Shown here piece by piece: positions 32,280 to 43,690 of a stretch of DNA of 64,000 bases. This DNA comes from Phalacrocorax aristotelis. Taxonomy: Eukaryota > Chordata > Aves > Suliformes > Phalacrocoracidae. Within the stretch, counting starts at the first letter, position 1; every line of letters starts with the position of its first letter. The notes below the pieces were generated by a model. It searched no databases. It was not told the DNA's origin and worked only from the letters and a program-made list of their open reading frames with translations. Position numbers and translations under genes: made by a program. Where the stretch lies: contig NC_134280.1 of NCBI RefSeq assembly GCF_949628215.1, positions 930,001-994,000 of the forward strand, given 5' to 3'.

Positions 32280-32800
32280 CAAAGAAGCCCTGTATAAATA
32301 CCAGTAAATACAGTGAATTTATATCAGTAGATTTTTTCCTATACAGGAATTTCTGTTTCAGTGGTTAAGAAATAAACTGCTCGCCTGCAACCACACAGTA
32401 TTTTAGTCTCTAATTTTAAAAACACACTGTATTTTAATATCTTTTTTTTAAACAGATACCAGTTTTTATGAAGCACTACATGAGTTACTGATGGATAAAT
32501 CACCCAAGCATGGTTAAAGAGACCCTAATCTCCAGATGGTACCAGATCCATTTAATTGTATCCTCTGACCTCATCTCACCTGAGCCTGCATTAAAATCAT
32601 AATACAGTTCAAGTGTAAAAATGATATAGTGTTTATTCGTCCTGTTTATAGGGGGGCAAACACATAGTTAAATTCATATGTCGAAAATTAGTGTAGTCAT
32701 TTGAAAAGGTTGAGTTAGATCAAACTGACTCTCAGCATTTTATTTGCCCTTTTTTATTTAAATGGCTCTATTGCTATAGTTCGACATCTTTAAATGATGG
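32280..32800. promoter_or_regulatory. Putative conserved noncoding element
   Basis: AT-rich 520 bp with TTTTAATATC, CCATTTAATTG, GCATTAAAATCATAATAC, GTGTTTATTCG, ATAGTTAAATTCATATG and TTTATTTAAATGG. Stops occur in all frames. A sharp transition into CpG-rich DNA follows near 32810. Confidence 0.36.
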
Positions 32801-32809
32801 AGGATGCTG

Positions 32810-33290
32810 AGAAAGAGCCGGTTTCCGGGCGCGACGAAGGCAGACGCTTGCGTTAGCCACGGGGCCGCGTCCAGCCCCGGGGAGGGGGCACAGAGCACTT
32901 GGCCTCATTTTTAATTTGCACCACGCATAACGAGCGAGGGCCGCGTGCACCGTGCACCCACTGCAACTGCCTCACTATTTCAGAGCGCCCAAATCAGCTC
33001 TTCCCTCCGTGGTCCCACCTGCACTGCCCTAGCAAGCGGGCGCGCGCCTTCCCGCCTGGCAGGCGGTGGTGGCAGGCACACACCACCGAGGGGGTGCTTC
33101 CTCCTCCCGGCACCCATTCCCAGCGTGAGCCCGCTTTCCTCCCCGCTCTCAGGGCACCCCCACGGGCTGGCGGGAGGCGGCGTTACACGGGTGCAACGCC
33201 GTGGGGCTCCCACCCCGCCGCAGAGCTCCCCCTCCCCGGGGGATGCCCTGCAGGCACCAACACCCCGCCTTGGCAGTTCACCTGAACCCC
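32810..33290. other. CpG-rich patch
   Basis: About 480 bp GC-rich with frequent CpG. Two long plus-strand frames (128 and 120 codons) and one minus-strand frame (77 codons) share the same DNA, arguing against a coding exon. Confidence 0.45.
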
Positions 33291-33549
33291 TTGCTGGTCT
33301 CCCCTGAAATAGGTAGTTTTGCAGCAGGTGGTTAAGCCTGGCAGACTGGTGACTGCGGGAGTAATTAATTACCCACCCTCACCCCGCAGTTAGACACACC
33401 GATGAAATTCCACGTGAAATGCGTGTTGACTTGTGCGCCGACACGGCAGCTTCTCTTCATCACGTAAGAACAAAATGCTTCGCCGTGGTACTGCTCTGCA
33501 GAGGGGCTGAGCCCCAGCCCAAGCCGGGGTGGAGGCGAGGGAGGAGCAC

Positions 33550-33850
33550 AGACAAATAACCAAAATTGTTATGAATGTATTGACAGAGCCAGGTTAGCAG
33601 TTTTACTGCAGATATACTAGATTATGGAAAGAATTGAATAATTTATCCAGCAATTTTCACATAAGCAATATTATTAAAAACGAAGACATGAAAAAAGAGG
33701 TTAGTTATAGTGGAGAATATATATAGGCCATGAATAAATGTATTAGGCAGTAAGAGTAGTGAATGTTTTAGTAGGTTTAGACTAGATTAAAAAAACCTGT
33801 ATTTGATTTCAACTAAGTCCTAAAATATCTGCCGAAGAAAAAAAGCTCAG
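33550..33850. promoter_or_regulatory. Putative conserved noncoding element
   Basis: 300 bp of AT-rich unique sequence: TTGTTATGAATG, GAATAATTTATCC, GCAATATTATTAAAAAC, GAATAAATGTATTAGGC and CTAGATTAAAAAAACC. No open frames. Flanked on the right by a strong CpG patch. Confidence 0.36.
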
Positions 33851-33879
33851 CTTATGATTGGCAAAGCCAGCACAGGTGC

Positions 33880-34440
33880 GTACACGCACGCTCGAGGCGG
33901 TGCCTGGAGCGCCTCGCCACCGTGCCTACGCCACCACGCGTGGCGTGCGGGATCGCGCCCCACCGGTGCAGGGATGGGATGGGACGGGGTCACGCCGCCC
34001 TGCGCCGGGAGCGCGCACGCGGGGGGCGGCCGCGGCCCTTCCCAGGATCTGGTCCTGGCCGTCATGGTCATGCCCAAGGCTGGACCAGGGCCGGGACCAG
34101 GGCATGGCAGCCCTGCCTGCCCGCCAGGTTTCGGTGCTGCCCAGTGCCTCTCAGATTCAAACTTCGGGCATCCCGGGAGTGGCACAAGGGGATGCGCTCA
34201 TCCCAGCGCCTCCGCTTTGCCAGAAGCCAGCTCCTGTCAGCCCGTACAGAAAAGCCCTGTCTCCGTAGGGCCGACCCGGGCAGAGCCCGGCCGGGAGGGC
34301 AGCGCCAGCGTGAGGGGCCTGGCCACTGGCGCGGGGCTGAGACCCCTCGGCACGGCGGGGAGCAGCGGGCACGGCCGCCAGCCCCGGGGCCGGCGGGGAG
34401 GGGATTTGGCCCAGCGCAGAGGTTATCTAAATGGCAGGAG
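33880..34440. other. CpG-rich patch / possible CpG island
   Basis: About 560 bp of high GC with many CpGs. Three plus-strand frames (239, 213, 136 codons) and three minus-strand frames cover it. Multi-frame openness is diagnostic of composition, not coding. No TATA box, Kozak context or splice site stands out, but length and CpG density make it the best CpG-island candidate in the window. Confidence 0.5.
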
Positions 34441-34930
34441 AGGTCCACGGCGCAGACACAGGAGTGTTTGGTTTTGTTTCCTATTGAGTTCCTCTTTATC
34501 TCTTGTCCTTATGGTTATCTTTTCTCCCCCCTCTCGCGCTTTGGCAGGGAAGCCGAATACTGATGAGGCGTAAGCTGGTAAAGTCCCAAGCATTTCCAGG
34601 CAGTAGGTTTGGGAACGAGGGGTTAGTTTGACTAATTAGCCTGGAGGATTTCTGCCCCGCCCCAGGCACACAGGTCGGGGTATTGCAATAACAGCTTTTG
34701 TGCCGCGGGCGGCTGCAGGCGGCACCGTCTCGGCAGCCCATGGCCAGGGCCACGGGGCCAGGCCCAGGATGGGTCCCCCGAGCTGGGGTGCCTGCCTCCT
34801 CCAGAAACTTTAAATAGCGGTCAAGGCAAGGCTTAGGAACCCCTGTTATGTACATGCCTGAGGCACATAAAGAGAGAAAAACATCTCTGGGATTTTTATG
34901 ATCAAATTTTAGAACTTTTTTTTAAGAAAG

Positions 34931-34988
34931 TGCATATATATATATATATATTGATATAGATACAGATAAACTTGATATATATATATAT
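34931..34988 (+). repeat. (AT)n runs, two blocks
   Basis: TGC(AT)n at 34931-34950 and a second (AT)n at 34975-34988, separated by TTGATATAGATACAGATAAAC. Low complexity. Confidence 0.9.
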
Positions 34989-35551
34989 GGGAGCGGGAAT
35001 TTGGAGAGCTGGCTGTAAGTGGTGGTGCAGGGAGCGCTGCCTCTGCCCCAGCCCCCCCATGGCAGGGGCACCTGAGCTCCCACCTGGTGCCGGACAGGAC
35101 CATTTCTCGAAGCTCAGAGCCACGGCGGGACCTTTTAGCTCGTGGCTCTGCCAGCGTGGCTGGGACGGGCGTTGGTGGCACTGTCGGGGGGAGTGAGGCC
35201 GTGCTGCTGGCAGCACCGCTGGGCGGGTGCCAGCGGGACGGGAGGGAAACCCTGAGCTAATGAACAGCACCGGTGGCATCTGCACCGCGCGTGCAGAGCT
35301 GCTGGGCCTCGTACTGCGCCGAGACACTCCTGCAAAAACCTCGGGATCGGAGCATCCCTAAGAGCCGTGTCTGCTGCGGACGTAGCTCCGTTCGCCCCCA
35401 GTGCTCTGCCGTTGGAAATGGCTTCCCATGGCACTGCCCCGCCTGGGTCTGGGTGCCACCGACGCCTGGGATCGCGGGGCGTCCGCCCACACGACTACGG
35501 AGTCGGCGCCAGAGTGAGATTTGGCCTAAACACAACTGAAATTAGTTTTAA

Positions 35552-35586
35552 ATATACATGTGCACATATATATATATATATATATA
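35552..35586 (+). repeat. 35-bp alternating purine-pyrimidine tract, mostly (AT)n
   Basis: ATATACATGTGCACATAT merges into an (AT)n run; alternation is unbroken. It is largely self-complementary and prone to cruciform or Z-like structure. Confidence 0.9.
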
Positions 35587-36877
35587 AAACCACTCTCTCC
35601 CTAGTTTTTTATTCTTTGTAAAAGAACCAACCTCGAAGCTCTTGCAGACATACAGTTAGTTGTGATTCACTAATCAAATGGTCATGGAAAATCTGAAAAT
35701 ACAGATTCATTCTGAAAGCTTGCTCTGTTTGGGGCCTCTTGCTTGCTGTGGTTTGCTTATTTTTTTTAAATAGTTTACACTAGAAGCCCTGGTGTTCCTA
35801 AAATAAGACTACTAGAAAAATTCTCAAGGCCAGCACCTTTCAAAAAAAAGCCTGCATTCATTTAAATGGTGTTTCAGCGTATTGAAGTGAACCTGATGGG
35901 TTTCTGCAGTGCCGAGTGAAGGAACGGGTTTGGTTTGCTGAGCTGCACGGCCGCAGCCCTGCCTCCAGCCCTCCCAACCCTGGTGGGCTCTGCCCGGCTC
36001 CCCATCAGCAGGGCAATCGAGACGATGCGCGGCTGAGGACCTCGCCAGCCCTCCCCACGCAGGAGCTGGTGCTGAGCCGGTGGGGCACACTGGTTGGCTC
36101 CCTAACAAAAATGGAGCAGCTCCTACCTAGAGAGAAGATTTCCTGCTCTTCCACAGACATGCACCCACAAGACCACCAGGAAAAAGCCTGACGTTTGCTG
36201 CACCGGGCTCCGTCCCCCCAGAAGCAACCGCGTTTGGTGACCAGCAGCCCAGCCAGCACCGCGGCCCCTCCGGGGTCCTGAGTGACAGCCCCAAGGGAGA
36301 CAAGAAACATCTCCTGGTGGCCTGCAAACTTCTGACTGTCCTCAGAAATAGAAATACCTGCTGGTCCCTGGGCCAAACAGCTCTATGAGTACAGTTCTGA
36401 GGAGAATTTTGGTCTTATTTCCTTTTGGCAAGGGCAGCAACCAGCAGCTGAGAGCAGCCCCGCTCAAACGCTGCGGTAGAGGAGCTGTGCTGACCCGCTG
36501 CCTCCCGCTGCCTCCCCGACAGACCTGGGCTCAACACAGAAAAATGGCAGTGGCTCACTCTTTTGAACAAGGAAATGCCATTTGTAAACATTCCAGGGTT
36601 TTCTTCCCTTTTGCCGTTCATGTCGTGTTCAGAGACTTGTGTCACTGTGATTACCTTATTCGTAATTTTAAGCAAAAGAGGGAAGCGTTTGGCTGAGCCG
36701 GGAGAGCACACCATGCTGATTTTGAAACAAATTGGGAGCATGAAAGACCAAAGGGTGCTTCCCACTGAGACTGGGAGTCTACTGACAACTCCAGCACTGC
36801 TGGGATCCTGGGGCGCTGGATTTCTGTTGGTGGGGCTGGTGGATGCTGGGTGTTATACAGGGTTCCCAGCCCAGCCC

Positions 36878-36970
36878 CGTCCCATCCCAACCCATCACAT
36901 CCCGTTTCATCCCATCCCATCCCAACCCATCCCATCCCTGTCCCATCCCATCCCTGTCTCACCCCACCCC
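36878..36970 (+). repeat. (CCCAT)n pentanucleotide satellite
   Basis: About 90 bp of CCCAT with CCCAA, CCCTG and TTCAT variants. The corresponding minus-strand frame reads as Met/Gly/Trp/Asp-rich low-complexity peptide, which is an artefact. Confidence 0.95.
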
Positions 36971-37744
36971 ACTGGGGTCCCAGTGTCCCACTGGCGTAGG
37001 GGAAGATGACACAGAAGAGGACACCTGGGATTCCCTCGGGAGCGCCGGTGCATCACCCCAACACTTGGCTGAGGTTTTACCTTTTGGTTACAGGCAAGGA
37101 GCAGGCTTATTTTATAAATATTGAAATTTAGGATAGAGAAATCAAACCAGCGAGTGGTTACCGGTGACAAAAGCATACACAGCAGCAGCGTGTGCCCCTT
37201 GCCATTCACAAAACATATGCTAATTGGAGGTAAATATCATCTATCCTTGACGAGCCTCGCAAAGTCAGATCTGCCTTACAGAGAGGAAGAAGCGCGCCTG
37301 CTGCTCTGAGCGGTGCGCAGAGTGCGAGGATCACCACGGGCTTTGTGAATGCCTGAAGAGAGGCTGCCGGGGTGGATACAGCTGATGCCGAGACTCCCCC
37401 TGCCCTGGGGCGCGGGGGCACCCCGAGGCTTCGGCAGCAGGCAGCACCCGAGGGTGCCTGGGGGCCCTGCCGGCGCGCCGGGCCCTTGTGGCCGCGCCAC
37501 CCTCCAAAATCCCAACCACCCTTACTTTATGGAGCTGCGTTGGCCGAAAGGAGCGAAATCGGCTGCAAGGCGCTCTAAATTGCTGGTATCTTACTGCCAG
37601 CGTTGTTCTGCCTTGCATCAAGCCCCGCGCTGCTGCTCCGGCGCCTCAGATAGGACGACTTTTTGGTCTAATGGTGCTCTTGTTCGGTGCTGCTTCTTCA
37701 CATCTGGCCGCCAAAGAGTCACTCTGTCACCCTGCAGCCTGCTA
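36971..37744. other. Noncoding stretch with GC patch
   Basis: GC-rich at 37260-37500 and 37600-37660. Six overlapping frames of 68-137 codons on both strands. Nothing structured. Confidence 0.45.
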
Positions 37745-38220
37745 ATGAGATCCCCCATTTAATTAATACCATAAGAATTTTAATTCTGACTGAATCAATT
37801 TAACGTGATGTGATTTTGTCAGCTCTATTCCCCAAGTAAAAAGTGAGCCTGATGCTTATTACATACATCATTTCACGGGCTCTGCATTCCCTGCTGACTT
37901 AAACAAATTCTAATTAAGACTAATTAAAGCATCATTTATGAAAGCGCTTGTGATAGCTATGCAAACATTCTGGGTGGGTATGCTTTGCATAATAATTATC
38001 CTAGTTAATATTAAGGCTAGGTCCTTGGCAATTAGGTCTTTGAAACAGAGAGTTATTCTGAATTTAGCCCTTTTCACTGTTAGCAATTAATAACAAAAAA
38101 ATAATGTGCTAAATTTATGTAGTGACTTCATTAACCGGGTAAATTTAGAAGTAGTAGTATTGTTTGCATTTTTAAGTTTAAGCATAATTTTTAAGCCAGG
38201 TGACGATTATTAGAACAGAA
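37745..38220. promoter_or_regulatory. Putative conserved noncoding element with paired POU sites
   Basis: The most enhancer-like block of the window. It has ATTTAATTAATACC, TTTTAATTCTGAC, TCTAATTAAGACTAATTAAAG (two TAATTA separated by three bases of spacer), ATGCAAAC at 37959-37966 and TTTGCAT at 37984-37990 as inverted POU-type sites, then ATAATTATCCTAGTTAATATT and GTTAGCAATTAATAAC. There are no open frames and no repeats. Abrupt change to GC-rich DNA at 38225. Confidence 0.43.
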
Positions 38221-38224
38221 CAGG

Positions 38225-40079
38225 GTTTGCACGGTGGGCCCTGAGACCGTGCTGTAGCCCCGCGGGGAGAGAGGTGTCCGTGTGGTACGGCCAGGCCGCA
38301 GGGGCACTGCGGTTCGGCGGTGCCCCGTCCCTCCCTCGACCTCCTTGCCTCCGAAGGCTGCCTACAAAGCAGGAACCGGCAGCTTTAAAATATTTTTAAG
38401 CAAACTAAATATTGGTTCAGTTTGGTTCGGTCAGTTTTTCTGAGTCGGATTGGAGAGCTTTTCGAATGCCTGCACCAGATGATGAAGTTTGGGAGCGGAG
38501 CACAGGCGAGCTGGGAAGGATGCGAACTCAGTGGCTGCTGGGTCCGTATTGACAAGATGAACATCTCCTTGGCTGCTGCTCGGTTCCATAAAACCAAACT
38601 TCTTCCCAGTCCCTGTAAAAAAAAATCTATGTGTGTCCGCAGCGGGTACAACACTGCCGCCGGGCAGGGTGCACAATGCTGTGCCGCGCATTCAAAATAT
38701 GCTACCTTTCTCATTTATTTAATGTACGGGGCAGAGCGGCCTGGGGGTGTGTAAGGGCTCTGCTGCCTGAACACTTCCCAGGGGACAAACCTGGGAGCTC
38801 TGGCCTGAACCCCGCGGCCTAGTGCGGGGCACGAATCAAACACGCCTCAAGGAGACACGGCAGGACCCAGGGTGATGTTAAAAAAAAGGAGTAGAAAGAA
38901 ACTTTCATGCACTTCCCAAATATCATGAGTGTTTCACATCAGAAAAACACCAGCCTGTGGATCTGAGCAGCAAGCGCTCGTTCTCTACCACGAGCCTGAG
39001 TGGCTAACGGCTTTTGGAGGCAGACTTTGGCTTAGGGGCCACTTGTCAGTGGCCGTTTGATACACAAAAACCTGTGTATCACTTCAAGCACATTATCTTT
39101 TTGCTGACTGATGGCAAAGATCTGCCTGGCCTGTAACTTCCTTTATCAAAATGAAGGTGACGTTTAGTACATCCAGCTGATTCCTAATGAGAAAGTTTTA
39201 CGGTTCTTCAGGTCAGCTGCTGTTTAGACAAGGCATCTTCCCAGGAAAACCCAGCGCGGCGGGCTGTGGATAGCAACCTTGCTCTTCAGCCCTATTTTCT
39301 TTAAACTTTTTTCTCTGGTTTTGGCTGTTATTTGTAAATTGGAGAGGAAAGCGCACAAAAGCCAGCTGGCTCAGCTGAGACATCTCTCCCTGGAGGCAGG
39401 CGGCCTTGGTCTCACAGGCTCTGTGGATAACCGGGAGGCAGGAAAGCCGCCGGCTCCCACCCCCGGCAGCACAGCGGGAATTTGGAGATGCTGGTGATTT
39501 AACGCTGTGAGAGGAGGGAACCTGCTGTGCCTATGGCTGTAACTGACTTGCTCTGGAACGGGGAAACACGTCCTGAGCTGAGGTCTGTCTGGAAGGAGAA
39601 GTGAATGAGAAACCCCAGATAAGTCCATGTTGGAAATGCCGGGAGCACCTTCCCCAGCCCTGCATCCCCGCCGCCACGTGCTTGGGCAAGCCGGCTTCCC
39701 GGCCTCCCCCCCGGCCAAGCCCGGGATGCTCTCCTCCAACGCTGCACCCCAGCAAGCCCAACGTGGGGCTGACGCTGGGCTGAGCTGGGTGCTGGCACCC
39801 TCCATCCCACGCAGGGTGCCCCCTGCGGGACCCGTCCCCTCCTCCCCGGAGTCTGCCCTTCGATGCACACCAGGCAAGTCCCGGAGAAGTGCCCCTGTTA
39901 CGGGCACTGCTCGTCAACACGGGGGAGGGAACACAACTGTTCCGTGCGTTCAGCAGGGCAATCGGACTGGAAATACACAGTGTATAAACAGAGGAATATA
40001 TCAATTTATGTTAATTTTTTCTGGTTAATTTTTAACAGCTTTTTGCTATATTAGCTTTCTAGGTTGTACTATATGACTT
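38225..40079. other. Noncoding stretch
   Basis: GC-rich at 38240-38360 and 39640-39930. Two adjacent small hairpins lie at 39037-39080. Open frames up to 178 codons (minus, 39371-39907) overlap others on the opposite strand and show no domain. Confidence 0.45.
39037..39080. other. Two adjacent small inverted repeats
   Basis: GGCCAC/GTGGCC around TTGTCA, immediately followed by GATACACA/TGTGTATC around AAAACC (39059-39080). Each could form a short hairpin; together they resemble a terminator-like pair, but no transcription unit is known here. Confidence 0.45.
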
Positions 40080-40500
40080 CCCGGTATTATTGGATTGACA
40101 GGCAGCTGGCGCAATAATAAAACTGCTATTCCCATATCTGCCGAGGGCTCAGGGAGGGATGAGTACAAGACAGATATCTACCCACTCACCATTTAACGTG
40201 TACCGCTCCTCACTGAACATGCAGATGGCATGGCGGTCCCAGATTTCATTTGAGTTAATCTAATCCCTCCACTGCTCCCACTAGAAAGGAGGGCATTAGC
40301 AGCCATATGTCAACCAGATTTGTCAGATTATTCATTACAATTAATTGCTGTTCTCACTTAAGGCCTTTAAGGCTGTGAATTGCTCTGAATTCTATTGCAA
40401 ACACAAAATTATGAGTAAAAGACTTTAGCCCTGTCATTCAAATTTCATGCTGACCTTTATCAGCTTTTGGCTTTTCCATGGGTGCTGGGCTGAAAGCTTT
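40080..40500. promoter_or_regulatory. Putative conserved noncoding element
   Basis: AT-leaning, frames closed. Contains GGTATTATTGGATTGACAGG, GCAATAATAAAAC, GAGTTAATCTAATCC, ATTATTCATTACAATTAATTGC and CTTAAGGCCTTTAAGG (a near-palindrome near 40358). No repeat family. Confidence 0.36.
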
Positions 40501-41865
40501 CTAATTGGGGCTCCATTTCTTCCTCGCTACAGGTAAGCTGTCGGCCGGAGCCGGCACTACGACCAGCAAGACAAGAGGAAAACTCGCTGGTCCCAGCAGA
40601 CAGTATTTAACTGCCAACTAGGAGGGCAATGAAACAAGCTGGGTGTCATAATGACCCAATATACTAATTAAGCCTCTAAATACTGCACCTTTTTAGGACA
40701 CTTTGCTGTCCTGGGCAGACTTTTTGGAACTGCATTTCTCTTTGGGTTGTTTCGTTATCCAAACTCCCTCGCAGGTTATTACGGATGATGGTGAGAGTCG
40801 AGCCAGGCAGGCGTTCCCATGGAGGGCTGCCAGCCCTTGCCTGCCCGCGCTGCCCGTGCCGCTGCCCAGCTCCAGCAGCTGCCCGAGGAGGAGCATCGCA
40901 CCCGCCCGGCTTTGTCACCTCCGAGAGCGGCTTTGTCAGATGCTTCACTATCCTTGATGTAAAACTTGTATGAAGGATCCCTGAATGGGATCAGCTGGCA
41001 GTCTGGATTTCCAGCACATCTTGGTTTCTCGTCTGCCACGTCTCTGCTGGACAAGCAGCCCAAGGGCCGCGCCTGCGGCTCCACCTTCCCTCTGCTCTGG
41101 GGAGGGACGACTCTCCACGCTGGCCTTGACCCTGGGCTCTCCTGCCCCTCTGAGCATGGCGGATGCTGCCTCCATCCCTAGACACGGGCTCCTCCCTTCG
41201 CTGGTTTGCTCAGTGTCATTTTCCAGCCTGAAGGGCCACTATTTAGTCAAAGCCTGAAAGGGAAGAAATGTAGTAAAGAACTTTTTTGTGATCACTCCTA
41301 TGGCATGAGGAGCATCAGCGCAGGTCGGTGGGAGGAGGGACAGCTGCTCCACAGCAGGGAGAGGACTGGTCCTGCACCCTGGGGCTCTTCTTCACCTGGA
41401 GGGATGCGTGGGCTTTGCCTGGAGCACGAGCTGAGCCCCGGGATAGGCTCAGGCTGGCCACCGCGTCTGTCGCAGGTGGGAGAAGGAAGTACCCCTGGGG
41501 CTTCTCGCAGCTCTTCTGGGTCAAAATAACCAGTCTGAGACATCCTGACACTTGCCTGCAGGAGCCTGTGCATCCTCCCAGGAAGCAGCAGAGTCTAGAG
41601 GGAAAAAAAAAACACCCATTTTTTTGCTAGCAACTCTGCCTCTGTTAACGTTTGCTCTGTTGCATCTGGAGAAATAAGCTGCAAGTTCCCTCTCTCCCTC
41701 CACCAGCACCCACACCTGTAAACTGAACTGACAACACGCTCCCTGTGTCACCCCGCTGGAAAAAAACTGGTGGCCAATTGTTGCAAAGTGATGAACTCAA
41801 AGTGACCGGCGCACACCCAGCGTCATGGGGTACCCGGCTCTGCTGCGGGGCCAGTGGGCCGTGCC
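40501..41865. other. Noncoding stretch
   Basis: Mixed, GC-rich at 40790-41180. An acceptor-donor-like string CGCTACAGGTAAGC occurs near 40527 with no exon between. Overlapping frames up to 116 codons on both strands; nothing recognisable. Confidence 0.45.
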
Positions 41866-41936
41866 CGCTGCCCGTCCCCGCTGCCCGTCCCCGCTGCCCG
41901 TCCCCACTGCCTGTCCCCACTGCCCATCCCCGCTGC
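41866..41936 (+). repeat. Minisatellite, 14-bp unit, about 5 copies
   Basis: CGCTGCCCGTCCCC repeated with C/T and G/A variants (CACTGCCTGTCCCC, CACTGCCCATCCCC). Because 14 is not a multiple of three, overlapping frames across it are shadows. Confidence 0.95.
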
Positions 41937-42999
41937 TCCTCACTGCAGCCCCGCGACGCCTCTTGCCTCCACTGCCCGAGGCAGAGAAGCAAAAACCTCT
42001 AAAATATTGTCAGGAGGGGTATGCCCCACAAAACTCCCGGCGAGACAGGGACCGAAGGATTGTCCACACTTATTTCACAGCTGTAACATTGTCAAAAAAC
42101 AGGTAGTTAATGGCATCACGTCTCCCATTTAATGGACCTCTTGCTAGATGAACAAAAGCCGTCACTCTCCAGCTGAGAGTCCCCTTGTGTGCCGTTACGC
42201 CGGCTTCTAACTTTCCTCCAAGAAAAAAACTGCTTAATGAAGGGAACGTATTGCCCTCGATTTAACTTTTGAAAAGTTAAAAGCCTTGGCTGCGGGGGGC
42301 TGCGGAGGCACGGGGGGAGCGGCAGGCGCGGCGGGGGCGTGGGGACGCAGGGTGGGCAGACGGCGCCCGCCTGGGGACAAGGGAACGAAGGCTAGGCTTG
42401 GGTTTCTGACGAAATGGCAGGGCAGGCGGGTCAGCGCCGGGGAGCCGGCTGGCACCGCGGAGCCACGCTACCGGCAACGGGGACACACGCACGACTGGCT
42501 GTGGTTCTGCTACAGCTGTTGTCACGCACGGCGTTCACGGCACGCGGCCGGGAACGGCCTCTAAGATCCGCTTCTGCTGGGCTGGCTAACGAAAGGCATT
42601 AAAACAGGAAAATTAAACCTCCATGGGGAAAAGGTCCAAAAAGAGAAGCCCGTAATTAATTAATTTTCCCAACGCTCTGCCCCAGGTTACCCTCACCAGC
42701 ACCGGCACCTCCCTGATGCTCACGACGGCGCTTTTGGGGTGCTTCTGGACCCAGCACCCTCCCGCCGCCTCTCTGAGCACCAGCGAGGCCTCCGCGGCTG
42801 CAGGCGCGGCAGGCTGTTAACCAAACCGTGCGCCCTTGCAGGCTGCCGGCTCCCCGGGCTCTTGGTCGTTTGCTTTAGCGGCATGAAATGCTGCTTGTAG
42901 GAAACCCTCCCTGCACCCCTGAACGCGCCGCTGCCTCGGGGGGGACGCACTGCCGTCTCGCACAGCACCCTTGAGGGCTTCGTACACGCTGAGGCAGAC
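41937..42999. other. Noncoding stretch with two CpG-rich patches
   Basis: CpG-rich at 42285-42570 and 42690-42980, separated by an AT-rich segment with CGTAATTAATTAATTTTCC (42650-42668). Opposed frames of 62-130 codons are composition artefacts. Confidence 0.45.
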
Positions 43000-43116
43000 A
43001 GGCATATATACGTATGTGTATATTTATGTACATAAACACACATTTTTATATACATAAATATATAGGTAAATGCCTGTGCGTGTGTGCGTGTATATAAACA
43101 TACATGATACATGTAT
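43000..43116 (+). repeat. AT/GT-rich degenerate microsatellite
   Basis: Interleaved TATA, TGTG, TACA and ACAT words, including a GTGTGTGCGTGTATATA run near 43078-43095. It ends at the tandem array that follows. Confidence 0.85.
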
Positions 43117-43276
43117 ATCTCTCTAAAAATATATGTATTAATGAATAATTAGCAAATAGATAATCTCAGAATCTCTAAAAAATATAGGTATTAATGAAAA
43201 ATTAACAAATAGATAATCTCACGATCTCTAAAAATTATAGGTATTAATGAAAAATTAGCAAACAGATAATCTCACG
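43117..43276 (+). repeat. Threefold ~53-bp tandem array with TAAT and AGATAA motifs
   Basis: Units at 43117-43170, 43171-43223 and 43224-43276, each running from ATCTCTAAAAA through GTATTAATGA, AATTAGC or AATTAAC, and AGATAATCTCA. Units 2 and 3 differ at only a few positions; unit 1 is more diverged. Each unit offers a TTAATGA homeodomain core, an AATTA core and an AGATAA GATA core in the same order and spacing. Confidence 0.93.
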
Positions 43277-43429
43277 TTCCGTAAGTACTTTGTATTCCAG
43301 TCTATTCCCCGCATGAAGTGTTTGGATTCACAGCCTGTAATCTCATATCTCCTGCCAAAACATCGACCTGAATAATGTCTATTTACTTTTAAACCTTGCT
43401 GAGAGAGAGAATTTACAATTCACAGCAAG
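43277..43429. other. Short AT-rich noncoding spacer
   Basis: AT-rich sequence with GCCTGTAATCTCATATC and a GAGAGAGAGAA run. No feature recognised. Confidence 0.4.
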
Positions 43430-43690
43430 CCCTGCCTCCCGCCTCGCCGCGTGACGCGCGGGTGCGGGCAGGCACGTGGTCGCACACGCCGGATGAAGGC
43501 AAGGCTGCAGGGAAAGGCCGCCAGGGCAGCTGTTCGGGCTGCCGGAGAGCGCGTCCAGCAGCAGGGTCCGGCAGCCCCGCGGCGCGGGTGCGGGCGCAGG
43601 CGCGGGCGGCTCGGGGGGCCCCGCCGGCACGGCCGCAGACCTCCCGCTGGCGGCGCACGGGCAAAGCCGGCTGCACGGCGCAATATCGGC
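43430..43690. other. CpG-rich patch
   Basis: About 260 bp with very high CpG density (GCGCGGGTGCGGGCGCAGGCGCGGGCGGC-type sequence around 43580-43612). Three plus-strand and three minus-strand frames are open at once. It borders the AT-rich element on the right. Possible CpG island. Confidence 0.5.

Larger units (their letters stand above)
34441..36877. other. Noncoding stretch with AT microsatellites
   Basis: GC-rich at 34690-34800 and 35030-35520, AT-rich at 34860-34990 and 35520-35900. Open frames up to 141 codons on both strands without domains. Microsatellites are listed separately. Confidence 0.45.

Noticed and set aside
33854..34573. 239- and 213-codon open frames
   Set aside because: Both lie in a CpG-rich patch where frames on both strands are open together; composition artefact.
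36651..37009. Met-Gly-Trp-Asp-rich and Pro-Ile-Pro-Ser-rich frames
   Set aside because: Translations of the (CCCAT)n satellite.
40520..40540. CTACAGGTAAGC acceptor-donor junction
   Set aside because: Acceptor and donor are immediately adjacent with no exon between; chance string.
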